A stretch of 64,000 nucleotides of DNA, from assembly GCA_963784175.1 (NCBI GenBank), contig CAWAQJ010000004.1, forward strand, positions 1 through 64,000. The letters are read 5' to 3'. Of this stretch, positions 25,624 to 34,168 are shown in pieces (within the stretch, counting starts at the first letter, position 1; every line of letters starts with the position of its first letter). A program made the translations under genes and the position numbers. The notes under the pieces were generated by a model. The model searched no databases, was not told the origin of the DNA, and worked only from the letters and a program-made list of their open reading frames with translations. This DNA comes from JAIBJN01 sp963784175 (GTDB taxonomy: Bacteria > Actinomycetota > Thermoleophilia > Gaiellales > Gaiellaceae).

Positions 25624-26583
25624 ATGGCCACCAGAACGTCGCTTATGGAATTTCAGGTGCCCCGGATCACGCACGAAGAGGTGACCGAGGAGCGCGGAAT
25701 CTTCGTCATCGAGCCGCTTGACCGCGGCTTCGGCTACACGTTCGGCAACTCGCTGCGGCGCGTGCTCCTGTCCTCGCTCGAGGGCGCGGCCGTGACGTCC
25801 GTGAAGATCGAGGGCGTCGCGCACGAGTTCACGACCCTCAAGGGCGTGCGCGAGGACGTGACCGACATCATCCTCAATCTCAAGAGCCTCATCTGCCTCC
25901 TGCACGGCGAGTCCCCGGAGGTGGAGGTGCGGCTGGAGAAGAAGGGCCCCGGCGTGGTGAAGGCCTCCGACATCGAGGCCCCCGCCGACCTCGAGATCCT
26001 CAACCCGGACCTCGAGATCGCGAACCTTTCCGACAAGGGCCGGCTCGAGATCACGCTGACGATCGGGCGTGGGCGTGGCTACGTCCCGGCCGAGCTGAAC
26101 CGCGGCCCCGAGCACACGATCGGCGTCATCCCGGTCGACTCGATCTTCTCGCCCGTCCGCAGGGTCTCGTACGAGGTCGAGGCCGCGCGTGTCGGCCAGC
26201 GCACCGACTACGACAAGCTCACCCTGGACGTGACGACCGACGGCTCGGTCGCCCCGCGCGACTCGATCGCCGAGGCCGCCGAGATCCTCATCCGCCAGCT
26301 CGCCATCTTCACGGACATCGACAAGATCGAGGGCTTCGGCGAGACGGCCGAGGCCGAGACCGAGGCGCCGCAGGCGCACGGGATGGAGAACTTCCCCATC
26401 GAGGAGCTCGAGCTCGGCGTGCGCAGCTACAACTGCCTCAAGCGCGTCGGCATCGAGACGATCGGGGACCTCGTCTCCAAGACGGAGAACGAGCTCGCCG
26501 CGATCCCGAACTTCGGCAAGAAGTCGATCGAAGAGGTCCGCGAGACCCTCCAGGCCCACGGCCTCACGCTCAGGGACGAATGA
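25624..26583 (+). CDS. rpoA: RNA polymerase alpha subunit
   Basis: 319 residues. The N-terminal assembly domain (about 1-235) includes YTFGNSLRRVLLSSLEGAAV; an acidic linker follows; the C-terminal domain (about 255-319) has LELGVRSYNCLKRVGIETIG and IPNFGKKSIEEVRETL, the part contacting UP elements and activators. ATG behind AGAAAGGAAGC. Overlaps rplQ by 4 nt (ATGA). Confidence 0.98.
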   Translation: MATRTSLMEFQVPRITHEEVTEERGIFVIEPLDRGFGYTFGNSLRRVLLSSLEGAAVTSVKIEGVAHEFTTLKGVREDVTDIILNLKSLICLLHGESPEVEVRLEKKGPGVVKASDIEAPADLEILNPDLEIANLSDKGRLEITLTIGRGRGYVPAELNRGPEHTIGVIPVDSIFSPVRRVSYEVEAARVGQRTDYDKLTLDVTTDGSVAPRDSIAEAAEILIRQLAIFTDIDKIEGFGETAEAETEAPQAHGMENFPIEELELGVRSYNCLKRVGIETIGDLVSKTENELAAIPNFGKKSIEEVRETLQAHGLTLRDE

Positions 26584-26990
26584 GGCATCGGCGCGCAGGC
26601 AGGAAGCTGGGCCGCGACTCGGCCCACCGCAAGGCGCTCTACTCGAACCTTGCCTCCGCGCTGATCGAGCACGGCCGCATCAAGACGACCGAGGCCAAGG
26701 CCAAGGAAGTGCGGCCGATCGTCGAGCAGATGATCACATTGGGCAAGCGCGGAGACGTCTCCGCGCACCGGCAGGCGGTGGCCTTCCTCCGCTCGAAGAG
26801 CATCGCGCACATGCTCTTCTCGGAGGTCGCGCCCCGCTTCGCCGACCGGCCCGGCGGCTACACGCGGGTCGTGAAGCTCGGCCCGCGCCAGGGCGACGCG
26901 GCCAACATGGCCTATCTCGAGCTCGTGGACTACGTGCCCGAGCGTCGCGCCGCGCCCGCCGAGGCGGCCGCGGCATCGCGGCGCGCCTAG
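26580..26990 (+). CDS. rplQ: 50S ribosomal protein L17
   Basis: 136 residues. MRHRRAGRKLGRDSAHRKAL and the IKTTEAKAKEVRPIVEQMIT helix are canonical; GGYTRVVKLGPRQGDAANMA in the C-terminal half. Ends with a short Ala-rich tail. Last gene of the ribosomal block; truA normally follows but three minus-strand genes intervene. Confidence 0.97.
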   Translation: MRHRRAGRKLGRDSAHRKALYSNLASALIEHGRIKTTEAKAKEVRPIVEQMITLGKRGDVSAHRQAVAFLRSKSIAHMLFSEVAPRFADRPGGYTRVVKLGPRQGDAANMAYLELVDYVPERRAAPAEAAAASRRA

Positions 26991-27017
26991 GCGGGTCGGG
27001 TCAGGCGGGTCGCGCGC

Positions 27018-27185
27018 CTAGCGCGCGGCGGCTCTGAAAGGCCGCGGAGCGGCGAGGCGGAGGAGCCCTCGCAGTCGATGCCTGCGTGCTCTCGGCCGCC
27101 GGCCGGCGAGCGCGAGGGCGTCCGCGTGGCGGTGGAAGTCGGCCAGCCGCTCGGCGGCAAGCCGGCGGGAGGTGTCCGGGTGCAT
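27018..27185 (-). CDS. Small basic protein downstream of the SRPBCC gene
   Basis: 55 codons from the ATG at 27185, which lies one base beyond the SRPBCC stop, so it would be the third gene of an ArsR-SRPBCC operon. Sequence begins MHPDTSRRLAAERLADFHRH and becomes Arg/Leu-rich (RRPRARRHRLRGLLRLAA). It resembles the short Arg-rich peptides often found in actinobacterial genomes, whose function is unknown. No other gene fits the rplQ-SRPBCC gap. Confidence 0.45.
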   Translation of the reverse strand: MHPDTSRRLAAERLADFHRHADALALAGRRPRARRHRLRGLLRLAAPRPFRAAAR

Positions 27186-27186
27186 C

Positions 27187-27648
27187 TCAGGCCTGCTTTC
27201 CGGCCTCGTCCGCGAAGATCTTGAGCACGGTGCCCCAGCCTTCCTGGTAGCCGGCCATCCGCTCGCGGAAGTCGGGCCCGACGCGCTCCCAGCCGGAGTG
27301 GACGACCTCGACGCGCGTGCCGTCGCCCTCGGCCGTGAAGCTGATGTCGAGCTCCTGGGCCGTCTCGTCGCCGCGGCCGGGGTGCCAGGTCATCGTCAGC
27401 CGGTTGGGCGGGTCCCAGGCGACGATCGTCCCCCAGACGCCTTCCTCACCGCCCGGGGAGCGCTCGTAGACGCGTCCGCCGACGTATCCCTCCCAGACGA
27501 CGGTCCCGTTCGGGTCGTCGAAGAGGGAGTGGCCCTCGAGCGGGTACCAGTCGCTCATGCGCTCCGTGTAGACGTGGAACGCGTGCTCGGGCGTGCACCG
27601 CACGACGATCGACCGCCGCACGGCGACCTCATCCGTCTTCTGGCTCAT
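27187..27648 (-). CDS. SRPBCC/AHSA1-domain protein
   Basis: 153 residues, START-like hydrophobic-cavity fold. SIVVRCTPEHAFHVYTERM at the N-terminus, WEGYVGGRVYERSPGGEEG and the WERVGPDFRERMAGYQEGWG end are typical of AHSA1-type proteins. The ATG at 27648 overlaps the ArsR gene by 20 nt. ArsR-SRPBCC pairs are a common arrangement; the ligand or stress is not known. Confidence 0.88.
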   Translation of the reverse strand: MSQKTDEVAVRRSIVVRCTPEHAFHVYTERMSDWYPLEGHSLFDDPNGTVVWEGYVGGRVYERSPGGEEGVWGTIVAWDPPNRLTMTWHPGRGDETAQELDISFTAEGDGTRVEVVHSGWERVGPDFRERMAGYQEGWGTVLKIFADEAGKQA

Positions 27649-27958
27649 CCTCGTTTCCTCCTTCGCTTTCTGCCGCGGCCTTGAAGGCTGCGAGCGTTTC
27701 GTCCCAGAACCCCTCGAAGTACTCGCGGAGGTCGGCGAGGCCGTCTCCGTTGACGCTGTAGTAGTTGCGCGTCCCCTCACGCCGCTCCCGCACGAGCCCG
27801 GCGTCTTTCAGCACGCGCAGGTGCTGCGAGACGGCGGGCCGGGAGACGGGGAGGCCGCGGGCCAGATCGCCGACCGACCGCGGCCCCTCGCGCAGCCGCT
27901 CGAACACGGTCCGCCGCGTAGGATCGCCGAGTGCCTGGATCGCATCTGCGTAAGCCAT
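27629..27958 (-). CDS. ArsR-family winged-helix repressor
   Basis: 109 residues. MAYADAIQALGDPTRRTVFE is the classic ArsR start, then SVGDLARGLPVSRPAVSQHL as the helix-turn-helix and LVRERREGTRNYYSVNGDGL as the wing. No metal-binding cysteine motif is present, as expected for the subgroup paired with SRPBCC genes. First gene of the minus operon; a palindrome covering its own promoter suggests autorepression. Confidence 0.93.
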   Translation of the reverse strand: MAYADAIQALGDPTRRTVFERLREGPRSVGDLARGLPVSRPAVSQHLRVLKDAGLVRERREGTRNYYSVNGDGLADLREYFEGFWDETLAAFKAAAESEGGNEDEPEDG

Positions 27959-27959
27959 T

Positions 27960-27997
27960 GCTTACCGTAAGCTAAAACTTACCGATATGGATGTCAA
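27960..27997 (-). promoter_or_regulatory. Divergent arsR/truA promoter with palindromic operator
   Basis: On the minus strand: TTGACA (complement of 27992-27997), 17-bp spacer, TAGCTT (27969-27974), then 10 nt to the arsR ATG, so a nearly leaderless transcript. GCTTACCGTAAGC (27960-27972) is a perfect 13-bp palindrome over the -10/start, and CTTACCG recurs at 27979-27985, 18 bp away. On the plus strand TTACCG (27962-27967), 18 bp, TATGGA (27986-27991) could serve truA, whose GTG is 6 nt later. One repressor could therefore affect both directions. Confidence 0.65.
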
Positions 27998-28717
27998 GTG
28001 ACCGCGGTCCGGCTGACGCTCGAGTACGACGGGACGGGCTTCTCCGGCTGGGCGGCCCAGCCCGGGCTGCGCACGGTCGAGGGCGAGGTGCGGGAGGCGC
28101 TCGACCGCCTCTACACACGCTGGGACGGGCTTGCCGTCGCGGGCCGGACCGACGCGGGTGTGCACGCGCTCGGCCAGGTGGCCAGCTTCGAGGCCGACGG
28201 AGGGCCGCCTCCCGAGCGCGCGGCGCACGCGCTCAACGGCGTCCTGCCCGACGACGTGGCGGTCGTGGCCAGCGAGGAGGCGCCTGAGGGCTTCAGCGCG
28301 CGCTTCTCGGCGACGGGCCGCTCGTACCGGTACCGCATCTGGCGGCGGGACGCGCACTCGCCGCTCGAGCTCCGGCGCTCCCTGTGGTGGCCACGCCCTG
28401 TCGACGAGGCGGGGCTCGAGGCCTCGGCCGCGCTCCTGCTCGGCGAGCACGACTTCAGGGCCTTCACGCCGACCGAGACGCAGCACGACTCCTTCGTCCG
28501 CGTCGTGCGCGAGTCAGCCTGGTGGCGGGAGGGCGATGTGCTGGCGTTCACGGTCACCGCGGATAGCTTCCTGCGCCACATGGTGCGCACCCTCGTCGGG
28601 ACGATGCTGGAGCACGGGCCGGAGGCGATGGAGCGCCTGCTCGAAGGGCGTCCGCGCGACGAGGCGGGAGCGACCGCGCCGGCCTGGGGCCTCTATCTAG
28701 AGCGCGTGTACTACTAA
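27998..28717 (+). CDS. truA: tRNA pseudouridine(38-40) synthase
   Basis: 239 residues. Catalytic Asp in AGRTDAGVHALGQ (about residue 52), YDGTGFSGWAAQP at the N-terminus and SFLRHMVRTLVGTMLEHG near the C-terminus are all present. GTG start directly abuts the -35 of the divergent arsR. In many actinobacteria truA lies immediately after rplQ; here the ArsR operon has been inserted between. Confidence 0.95.
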   Translation: MTAVRLTLEYDGTGFSGWAAQPGLRTVEGEVREALDRLYTRWDGLAVAGRTDAGVHALGQVASFEADGGPPPERAAHALNGVLPDDVAVVASEEAPEGFSARFSATGRSYRYRIWRRDAHSPLELRRSLWWPRPVDEAGLEASAALLLGEHDFRAFTPTETQHDSFVRVVRESAWWREGDVLAFTVTADSFLRHMVRTLVGTMLEHGPEAMERLLEGRPRDEAGATAPAWGLYLERVYY

Positions 28718-28730
28718 TCCCCGGCCGGTG

Positions 28731-29387
28731 TTAGGAGAGTGCGCGCTCGAGGGCGGCCCGATCGCTAGGCCCACCGTGCGTGGCGAGCACATGCTCGACC
28801 GGGCGCTCGAGCAGCGGGCGCAACCCCTCGGTGACCTGGGTGGGCGTCACGCCGTCAGGTAACCACTCGGGCGGGATCTCGAGGCCCTGGCCGAAGTCGA
28901 CCAGCGTGTCGCCGGCGATGATCGCCCCGCGGCTCTCGACCCAAAGCACGACGTCGTTCGGCTCCTTTCCCGGGAACGCCTCGACTCCGACGGGCAGCTG
29001 ATCGCCCGCCGAGAACAGCTGCCCCTCGACCGTGTCGCCGGCAAGCAGCCAGTCCACATCCGGGCTGCCCTCGTCGGGCGGAGGCACGAACACCGCGGCG
29101 CCGAGCCGCTCCGCCAGGCTCCGGGTGTCGCGCTCGTGCCACGGGCACGTCAGCACGATCGCCGGCCGGCGGTCAGCCGCAAGCTCGACGATCTCTCTCG
29201 GCGCGGCCAGCGGATCGAACAGCAGCACCCGGTCGCCGTCGTCGATCGCATAAGACGAAACCACTCCCGCCTTGCTCGGCGTCGCAGCGGTCGCCGCAAG
29301 GCGCTCGCGAAGCGCCTCGTTCTCAGGCCCCGACCAGTCCGGGTGCGGTGCCTCCCAGTGCCAGAGACCAGGCCGCAACTCGCGCAC
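28731..29387 (-). CDS. Metallo-beta-lactamase-fold-like protein, degenerate metal site
   Basis: 218 residues. MRELRPGLWHWEAPHPDW, SSYAIDDGDRVLLFDPLAAP, LTCPWHERDTRSLAERLGA and GAIIAGDTLVDFGQGL follow the order of beta-lactamase-fold strands, with a terminal ATHGGP. The HxHxDH motif is reduced to CPWHERD, so metal content is doubtful. No partner genes. Confidence 0.7.
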   Translation of the reverse strand: MRELRPGLWHWEAPHPDWSGPENEALRERLAATAATPSKAGVVSSYAIDDGDRVLLFDPLAAPREIVELAADRRPAIVLTCPWHERDTRSLAERLGAAVFVPPPDEGSPDVDWLLAGDTVEGQLFSAGDQLPVGVEAFPGKEPNDVVLWVESRGAIIAGDTLVDFGQGLEIPPEWLPDGVTPTQVTEGLRPLLERPVEHVLATHGGPSDRAALERALS

Positions 29388-29503
29388 GGCCGCATGCTAG
29401 ATCACATGCGACGCAATCGACTAACCGGGTTCGAGGGCACGATTGTGTCGACCTTGGCGTTGTGGCGGAGTTGCCGGGCCGCGTGCCCCAGGGCTGCCGA
29501 CCT

Positions 29504-30070
29504 TCAAGCCGTGACTCGAGTGGGCTGGTAGCGCAGAGCGACCGCCCCCGCCCGGAACTCCTGGCGCCCCACGAGCTTCAGCTCGAGCCGCTTGGTCAGG
29601 CCGGCGAACAACGTCGGCCCGTGGCCCGCCACGATGGGATGCACAACGAACTCGTACTCATCGATCAAGCCCAGATCCGCCAGGGCCAGCGGGAGGGTCA
29701 CGCCTCCCACGTACAGGCCTCCGCCAGGCTCCCGCTTGAGCTGCTGAACGGCTTTCTCCAGGTCACCCTGCAGGAGCTCCGCGTTCCAATCGACACGGTC
29801 CAGGGTGCCCGACACGACGTACTTCTTCGCCCTGTCGATCGTCCGGGCGAAGGGGATCATCCAATCGGCCATCGAGTCAGGCCACGTTCCCGTCGCCGGC
29901 TGCCGCCACGCTTCCTCCATCATCTCGTAGGTCACCCGGCCAAAGAGAAGGGCATCGGCTCGATCCAGGCTGGCGGCGAAATGGCGATGCAACTCCTCGT
30001 CCGAGGACATCACCCGGTGATCGCAGCAGCCGTCGAGGGTGACGTTGATCGAGTATCGGAGCGGTCTCAG
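29504..30070 (-). CDS. RibD C-terminal/DHFR-family protein, probable CTG start
   Basis: 188 residues. LRYSINVTLDG near the N-terminus, ADALLFGRVTYEMMEEAW, the GGGLYVGGVTLPLALADLGL nucleotide-binding loop and DEYEFVVHPIVAGHGPTLF fit the dihydrofolate-reductase-like family of RibD. No ATG/GTG/TTG precedes the conserved N-terminus in frame; the first canonical start (GTG, 30013) would delete LRYSINVTLDG. A CTG at 30068-30070 sits 6 nt behind AAGGGAGAG and gives the expected MRPLRYSINVTLDG. Substrate unknown. Confidence 0.8.
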   Translation of the reverse strand: MRPLRYSINVTLDGCCDHRVMSSDEELHRHFAASLDRADALLFGRVTYEMMEEAWRQPATGTWPDSMADWMIPFARTIDRAKKYVVSGTLDRVDWNAELLQGDLEKAVQQLKREPGGGLYVGGVTLPLALADLGLIDEYEFVVHPIVAGHGPTLFAGLTKRLELKLVGRQEFRAGAVALRYQPTRVTA

Positions 30071-30195
30071 GTGTTGCTCTCCCTTGCTGCGGTCGCAGGC
30101 ACCTTGCGGACCGCAAATCAGACCGGCGCCGCAGCCTTCGTGCCCTCGCCAGGCATGCGGCGATCATCCCACGGCGCATCGATACGATCAACGCG

Positions 30196-30825
30196 ATGGC
30201 CTACCCGAACGTCCTCTTCGACCTCGACGGCACCCTGATCGACTCCGGCGCCATCATCCTGGCGTCCTTCAAGCACGCAACGAAGACGGTGTTGCGGCGC
30301 GAGATCCCGGAGGCCGAGCTGGCCGCACGGGTCGGCGGCTCGAACATCTACGACCAGATGCGGGCCATCGACGAGGGGCAGGTGGACGAGCTCGTGCGCG
30401 TCTACCGGGAGCACAACGAGCCGCTCCACGACGAGCTGGAGGCCTTCGAGGGGATCGAGCACGTCCTCGCCCATCTCAAGGCGGAAGGCCGGCGGCTCGG
30501 GATCGTGACCGCGAAGCGCATGAAGACCGTCGAGCTGGCGTTCGCCGTACTGCCGCTCGAGCCGTACTTCGACGTCGTCGTCACCTCCGACATGACCGAG
30601 CGGCACAAGCCCGACCCGGCGCCGGTGCTCGCCGCGCTCGACCTGCTCGGAGCCGAGCCCTCGGAGGCGGCCTTCGTGGGCGACTCGCCCTTCGACGTCG
30701 GCGCGGGCAAGGCCGCCGGCGTCTTCACCGTCGCCGTGGCCTGGGGGAACATCCACCCGGTCGACGCCCTCGCAGAAGCCGACGTGCTGGTCGAGACGCC
30801 GGAGCAGCTCCTCGATGTCCTCTAG
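30196..30825 (+). CDS. HAD-family hydrolase (phosphoglycolate phosphatase-like)
   Basis: 209 residues. Motif I LFDLDGTLIDS (about 7-17) with the nucleophilic Asp, motif II Thr in IVTAKR, motif III Lys in ERHKPDPAP, motif IV VGDSPFDV. A helical cap lies between I and II. It resembles PpaX/Gph-type phosphatases but the substrate is not assignable. TACGAT 7 nt before the ATG suggests a leaderless transcript. Overlaps ligA by 11 nt. Confidence 0.9.
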   Translation: MAYPNVLFDLDGTLIDSGAIILASFKHATKTVLRREIPEAELAARVGGSNIYDQMRAIDEGQVDELVRVYREHNEPLHDELEAFEGIEHVLAHLKAEGRRLGIVTAKRMKTVELAFAVLPLEPYFDVVVTSDMTERHKPDPAPVLAALDLLGAEPSEAAFVGDSPFDVGAGKAAGVFTVAVAWGNIHPVDALAEADVLVETPEQLLDVL

Positions 30826-32836
30826 AACAAAGCCGTCCAAGGCCGTCCAGAAGCGCGCTGCCGAGCTGCGCGAGCAGGTCGAGCACCACCTGTACCGCTA
30901 CCACGTCCTCGACGACCCGGAGGTCTCGGACGCCGAATACGACAGGCTCTTCGACGAGCTGCAGGCGCTCGAGGAGGAGCATCCCGACCTCGTCACGCCC
31001 GATTCGCCGACGCAGCGCGTCGGCGCGACGCCTTCGGACAAGTTCCGCAAGGTCGACCACCTCACCCCGATGGGGTCGCTCGAGAAGGTGACGACCGACG
31101 AGGCGCTCGAGAAGTGGGCGGACGACGTGCGCAAGCGGCTCGACTCCGATGAGCCCGTCGCGTACGTCACCGAGCCGAAGATCGACGGCTCTGCGGTCTC
31201 GCTCGTGTACGAGAACGGTGAGTTCGTGCGCGGCGCGACCCGGGGTGACGGCCAGCGCGGGGAGGACGTGACCACGAACCTGCGCACCATCAAGGCGATC
31301 CCGCTCCGCATGCGCTCCGTCAACGGCGAGAAGCACTCGGGGACGCTCGAGGTGCGCGGGGAGATCTACTTCCCCATCTCGGCCTTCAACCGGCTGAACG
31401 AGCGCCTCGTCGAGGAGGGCAAGAAGCTCGCCCCGAACCCGCGGAACGCCGCTGCCGGCTCGCTGCGCCAGCTCAACCCGCAGATCACCGCCGAGCGCGA
31501 CCTCTCGATCTGGGCCTACGGCATCGGCCGTGCCGACGGGCCGCCGCTCGACTCCCAGTCGGCCATCCTCGAGTGGCTGCGCGAGCGCGGCTTCCGCACG
31601 AACCCGCATGCGAAGCGCCACGAGTCGCTCGAGGACGTCGCGCGTGAGTGCGTCGAATGGGAGCGGAAGCGCATCGAGCTCGACTACGAGATCGACGGGA
31701 TCGTCATCAAGGTGGACTCGCTCGACCAGCAGCAGCGCCTCGGCGCGCTGCACGGCCGCCCGCGCTGGGCGCGCGCGTTCAAGTGGGCGCCGATGACGGC
31801 GCAGACGAAGCTCGCGAAGATCCACGTCCGGGTCGGCCGCACCGGAGCGCTCAACCCCTGGGCGCAGCTCGAGCCGGTCGAGGTCGGCGGCGTCACCGTC
31901 TCCCAGGCGACGCTCCACAACGAGGAGGACATCAACCGCAAGGACATTCGCGAGGGCGACACGGTCATCGTCCAGCGCGCCGGCGACGTGATCCCCCAGG
32001 TCGTCGGCCCGGTGCTGCCGCATGCGAAGGGGACGAAGCGGTTCCGCATGCCGAAGAAATGCCCCCTCTGCGGCGCCGACATCGTCAAGCCCGAGGGCGA
32101 GGTCATGCACCGCTGCCCCAACAACGACTGCCCGTCCCGCGGCCTCGAGACCCTGAACAACTGGGTCATGGGCGCGGCCGACATCGAGGGCGTCGGGGAG
32201 CAGTTCGTGCGCCGCCTCTGGGACCTGGGGCTGCTCCGCTCGATTCCCGACCTCTACCGGCTCACGAAGGAGCAGCTCGCCGAGCTCGACGGCTACGCGG
32301 ACATCTCGGCGCAGAACGCGGTCGACTCGATCGCCGCCTCGAAGGACATCGCCTTCTCGCGCGTCCTCGCGGGCCTCAACATCCCCGATGTGGGCTGGGT
32401 GACCGCCCAGAACCTGGCGCGCCACTTCGTCTCCATCGACGGGCTGCTCGCCGCCGCCCAGGAGGACATCGAGGAGGTCGACGGCATCGGGCCGGACCGC
32501 GCCGAGTCCATTGCCACCTGGTTCGCGGACGAGAGAAACCGAGCGCTGGTCGAGGAGCTCCGGCAGCTCGGGATCCGGCTCGAGCTGAAGCCCGACGAGC
32601 GCCCCGTCGAGGGCCCGCTCACGGGCAACGTCTACGTCATCACGGGGACGCTCGAGCGCCGCTCGCGCGAAGAGGCGAAGGCCGCGCTCGAGGCCCAGGG
32701 CGCGAAGGTCACGGACTCGGTCTCGAAGAAGACGACCGGCGTCATCGTCGGCGAAAACCCCGGCTCGAAGCTCGACAAGGCGCGCAAGCTCGGCGTCGAG
32801 ATCCTCGACGAGAACGCGCTCGAGAAGCTGATCTAG
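30815..32836 (+). CDS. ligA: NAD-dependent DNA ligase
   Basis: 673 residues, full length. Ia/adenylation domain with the nucleotidyl lysine in TEPKIDGSAVSL (K about 122), RGDGQRGEDVTTNLRTI, OB fold, four-cysteine zinc finger CPLC...CPNNDC (about 413-437), helix-hairpin-helix repeats (AQNAVDSIAASKDI; VDGIGPDRAESI) and a C-terminal BRCT (about 600-673). Essential replicative ligase. The start overlaps the HAD gene, implying one transcript. Confidence 0.97.
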   Translation: MSSRTKPSKAVQKRAAELREQVEHHLYRYHVLDDPEVSDAEYDRLFDELQALEEEHPDLVTPDSPTQRVGATPSDKFRKVDHLTPMGSLEKVTTDEALEKWADDVRKRLDSDEPVAYVTEPKIDGSAVSLVYENGEFVRGATRGDGQRGEDVTTNLRTIKAIPLRMRSVNGEKHSGTLEVRGEIYFPISAFNRLNERLVEEGKKLAPNPRNAAAGSLRQLNPQITAERDLSIWAYGIGRADGPPLDSQSAILEWLRERGFRTNPHAKRHESLEDVARECVEWERKRIELDYEIDGIVIKVDSLDQQQRLGALHGRPRWARAFKWAPMTAQTKLAKIHVRVGRTGALNPWAQLEPVEVGGVTVSQATLHNEEDINRKDIREGDTVIVQRAGDVIPQVVGPVLPHAKGTKRFRMPKKCPLCGADIVKPEGEVMHRCPNNDCPSRGLETLNNWVMGAADIEGVGEQFVRRLWDLGLLRSIPDLYRLTKEQLAELDGYADISAQNAVDSIAASKDIAFSRVLAGLNIPDVGWVTAQNLARHFVSIDGLLAAAQEDIEEVDGIGPDRAESIATWFADERNRALVEELRQLGIRLELKPDERPVEGPLTGNVYVITGTLERRSREEAKAALEAQGAKVTDSVSKKTTGVIVGENPGSKLDKARKLGVEILDENALEKLI

Positions 32837-32846
32837 CCCCTTCTGA

Positions 32847-34076
32847 CTAGCCGGCCGCGCCGGCGAGGATCTGCGCGAAGCGGTCCTGCGCGCGCCGGGC
32901 GTTGATCCAGGGAATCGACGAGCGGTTCTGGATGACGGCGAAGACGTAGCGCGTCCCGGCGTAGCCCGCGAGGCCCGAGCTCGTCATCGTCGTGCCCGTC
33001 TTCGCCCGGACGCGACCGCGGGCCGGGCCCGTCTCCATGCGGTCCTCGAGCGTCCCGTCGATGCCGGCGACTGCCAGCGAAGAGACGAGCGCCGACTTGA
33101 CCCGCGTGTCGAACCAGGCCGACATGAGCAGCAGCGCCACTCCGCGCGCGGTCAGCTTGTCGTAGGGGGAGAGCCCGGAGCCGTCGACGATCTGCACGCC
33201 CTGGAGCGGGACGCCCCGCTCGTTGAGCTCGTTGCGGATCACGATGGCGCCTGCCCGCGAGGTCCCGGCCCCGCGCTCCTTCTTGCCCAGGTGCTTCAGG
33301 AGCATCTCGGCGCGGAAGTTGTCGCTCATCTTGTTCATCGTCCTGATGACGAGCGAGAGCGGCGCGGAGTGGACGCCGGCGAGCCGCGCCGCGCCGGGCG
33401 GCGCCTTGCCCACCCTGGGCGGGTGCAGCACGCGGACTCCTGCTGCGCGAAGCGCCGCGTGCAACACGTCGCCGGCCGCGCGCGCCGGATTGTCCACCGT
33501 ACGCCCGTTCACCTTGGCGCGGGCCACGACCAGGGCGGAGAGCGGCGGCGACTCGATCTTGTACCAGGAGGGCTTCCAGCCCGGGCACATGCGCCGGGTG
33601 TCGTAGTAGGACTCGTCGGCGATGACGCGGCCCGTCACTGTGCGGATCCCACTGGAGCGGATCGCCCGAGCGAGTGTGCGCATCTTGGCAACGGTCAGCG
33701 TCGGGTCGCCGTAGCCCTTGAGCACGAGCCTCCCGTTCCAGATGGCGCCCGTCCGGCTCCCGTCGCCGAGGACGTCCGTGGGGATCCTGTAGCCGGGCCC
33801 GAAGCGGTCGAGCGCCGTCACCGCGACGGTCAGCTTCTGGACGGACGCCGGCTCGAACGCCCGCATGGTGTTCCGGCCGTAGACGAGGCGGTTCGTCTGC
33901 AGGTTGTAGGCGAAGGCGCCGGTCTGCGCGCGGGTCAAGCCCGGGGTCGCCAGCGCGCGGTCGAGCCGCGTGCTGAGGGTCTGACCGGAGGCGGTGGCGG
34001 GCGCGAGCGCGAGCAACCCGAGGACCACCGCCACGAGCGCGATGCCCCGTTTTCCGATGACCCCTGGGTGACTCAA
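32847..34076 (-). CDS. PBP4-type D-alanyl-D-alanine carboxypeptidase (peptidase S13)
   Basis: About 409 residues, secreted or periplasmic-face cell-wall enzyme. Signal peptide core IALVAVVLGLLALAPATASG, then the three penicillin-binding motifs: PASVQKL (SxxK), SDN in NKMSDNFRAEML, and KTGTT near the C-terminus. Start is uncertain: TTG 34076 gives a compact signal peptide; another TTG at 34157 has AAAGGA nearby but adds 27 residues and lies 12 nt from the divergent gene. Confidence 0.9.
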   Translation of the reverse strand: MSHPGVIGKRGIALVAVVLGLLALAPATASGQTLSTRLDRALATPGLTRAQTGAFAYNLQTNRLVYGRNTMRAFEPASVQKLTVAVTALDRFGPGYRIPTDVLGDGSRTGAIWNGRLVLKGYGDPTLTVAKMRTLARAIRSSGIRTVTGRVIADESYYDTRRMCPGWKPSWYKIESPPLSALVVARAKVNGRTVDNPARAAGDVLHAALRAAGVRVLHPPRVGKAPPGAARLAGVHSAPLSLVIRTMNKMSDNFRAEMLLKHLGKKERGAGTSRAGAIVIRNELNERGVPLQGVQIVDGSGLSPYDKLTARGVALLLMSAWFDTRVKSALVSSLAVAGIDGTLEDRMETGPARGRVRAKTGTTMTSSGLAGYAGTRYVFAVIQNRSSIPWINARRAQDRFAQILAGAAG

Positions 34077-34125
34077 GCGGCGATGGACTAGGTCCTGCAG
34101 TCCCTCAGGATAGGTCGATCGGCCC

Positions 34126-34154
34126 TTGGATGGGCCTTGCAACGGCGATACGTT
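34126..34154 (+). promoter_or_regulatory. Sigma70-type promoter for the small coiled-coil gene
   Basis: TTGGAT (34126-34131), 17-bp spacer, TACGTT (34149-34154). Transcription would begin about 10 nt before the ATG at 34169. The sequence just before that ATG is pyrimidine-rich with no Shine-Dalgarno, consistent with a very short leader. Confidence 0.55.
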
Positions 34155-34168
34155 CAATTTCCTTTCAA

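Noticed and set aside
29388..29503. Small gene in the gap between the MBL-like and DHFR-family genes
   Set aside because: No ORF with a start, binding site or recognisable sequence in either strand over these 116 bases.
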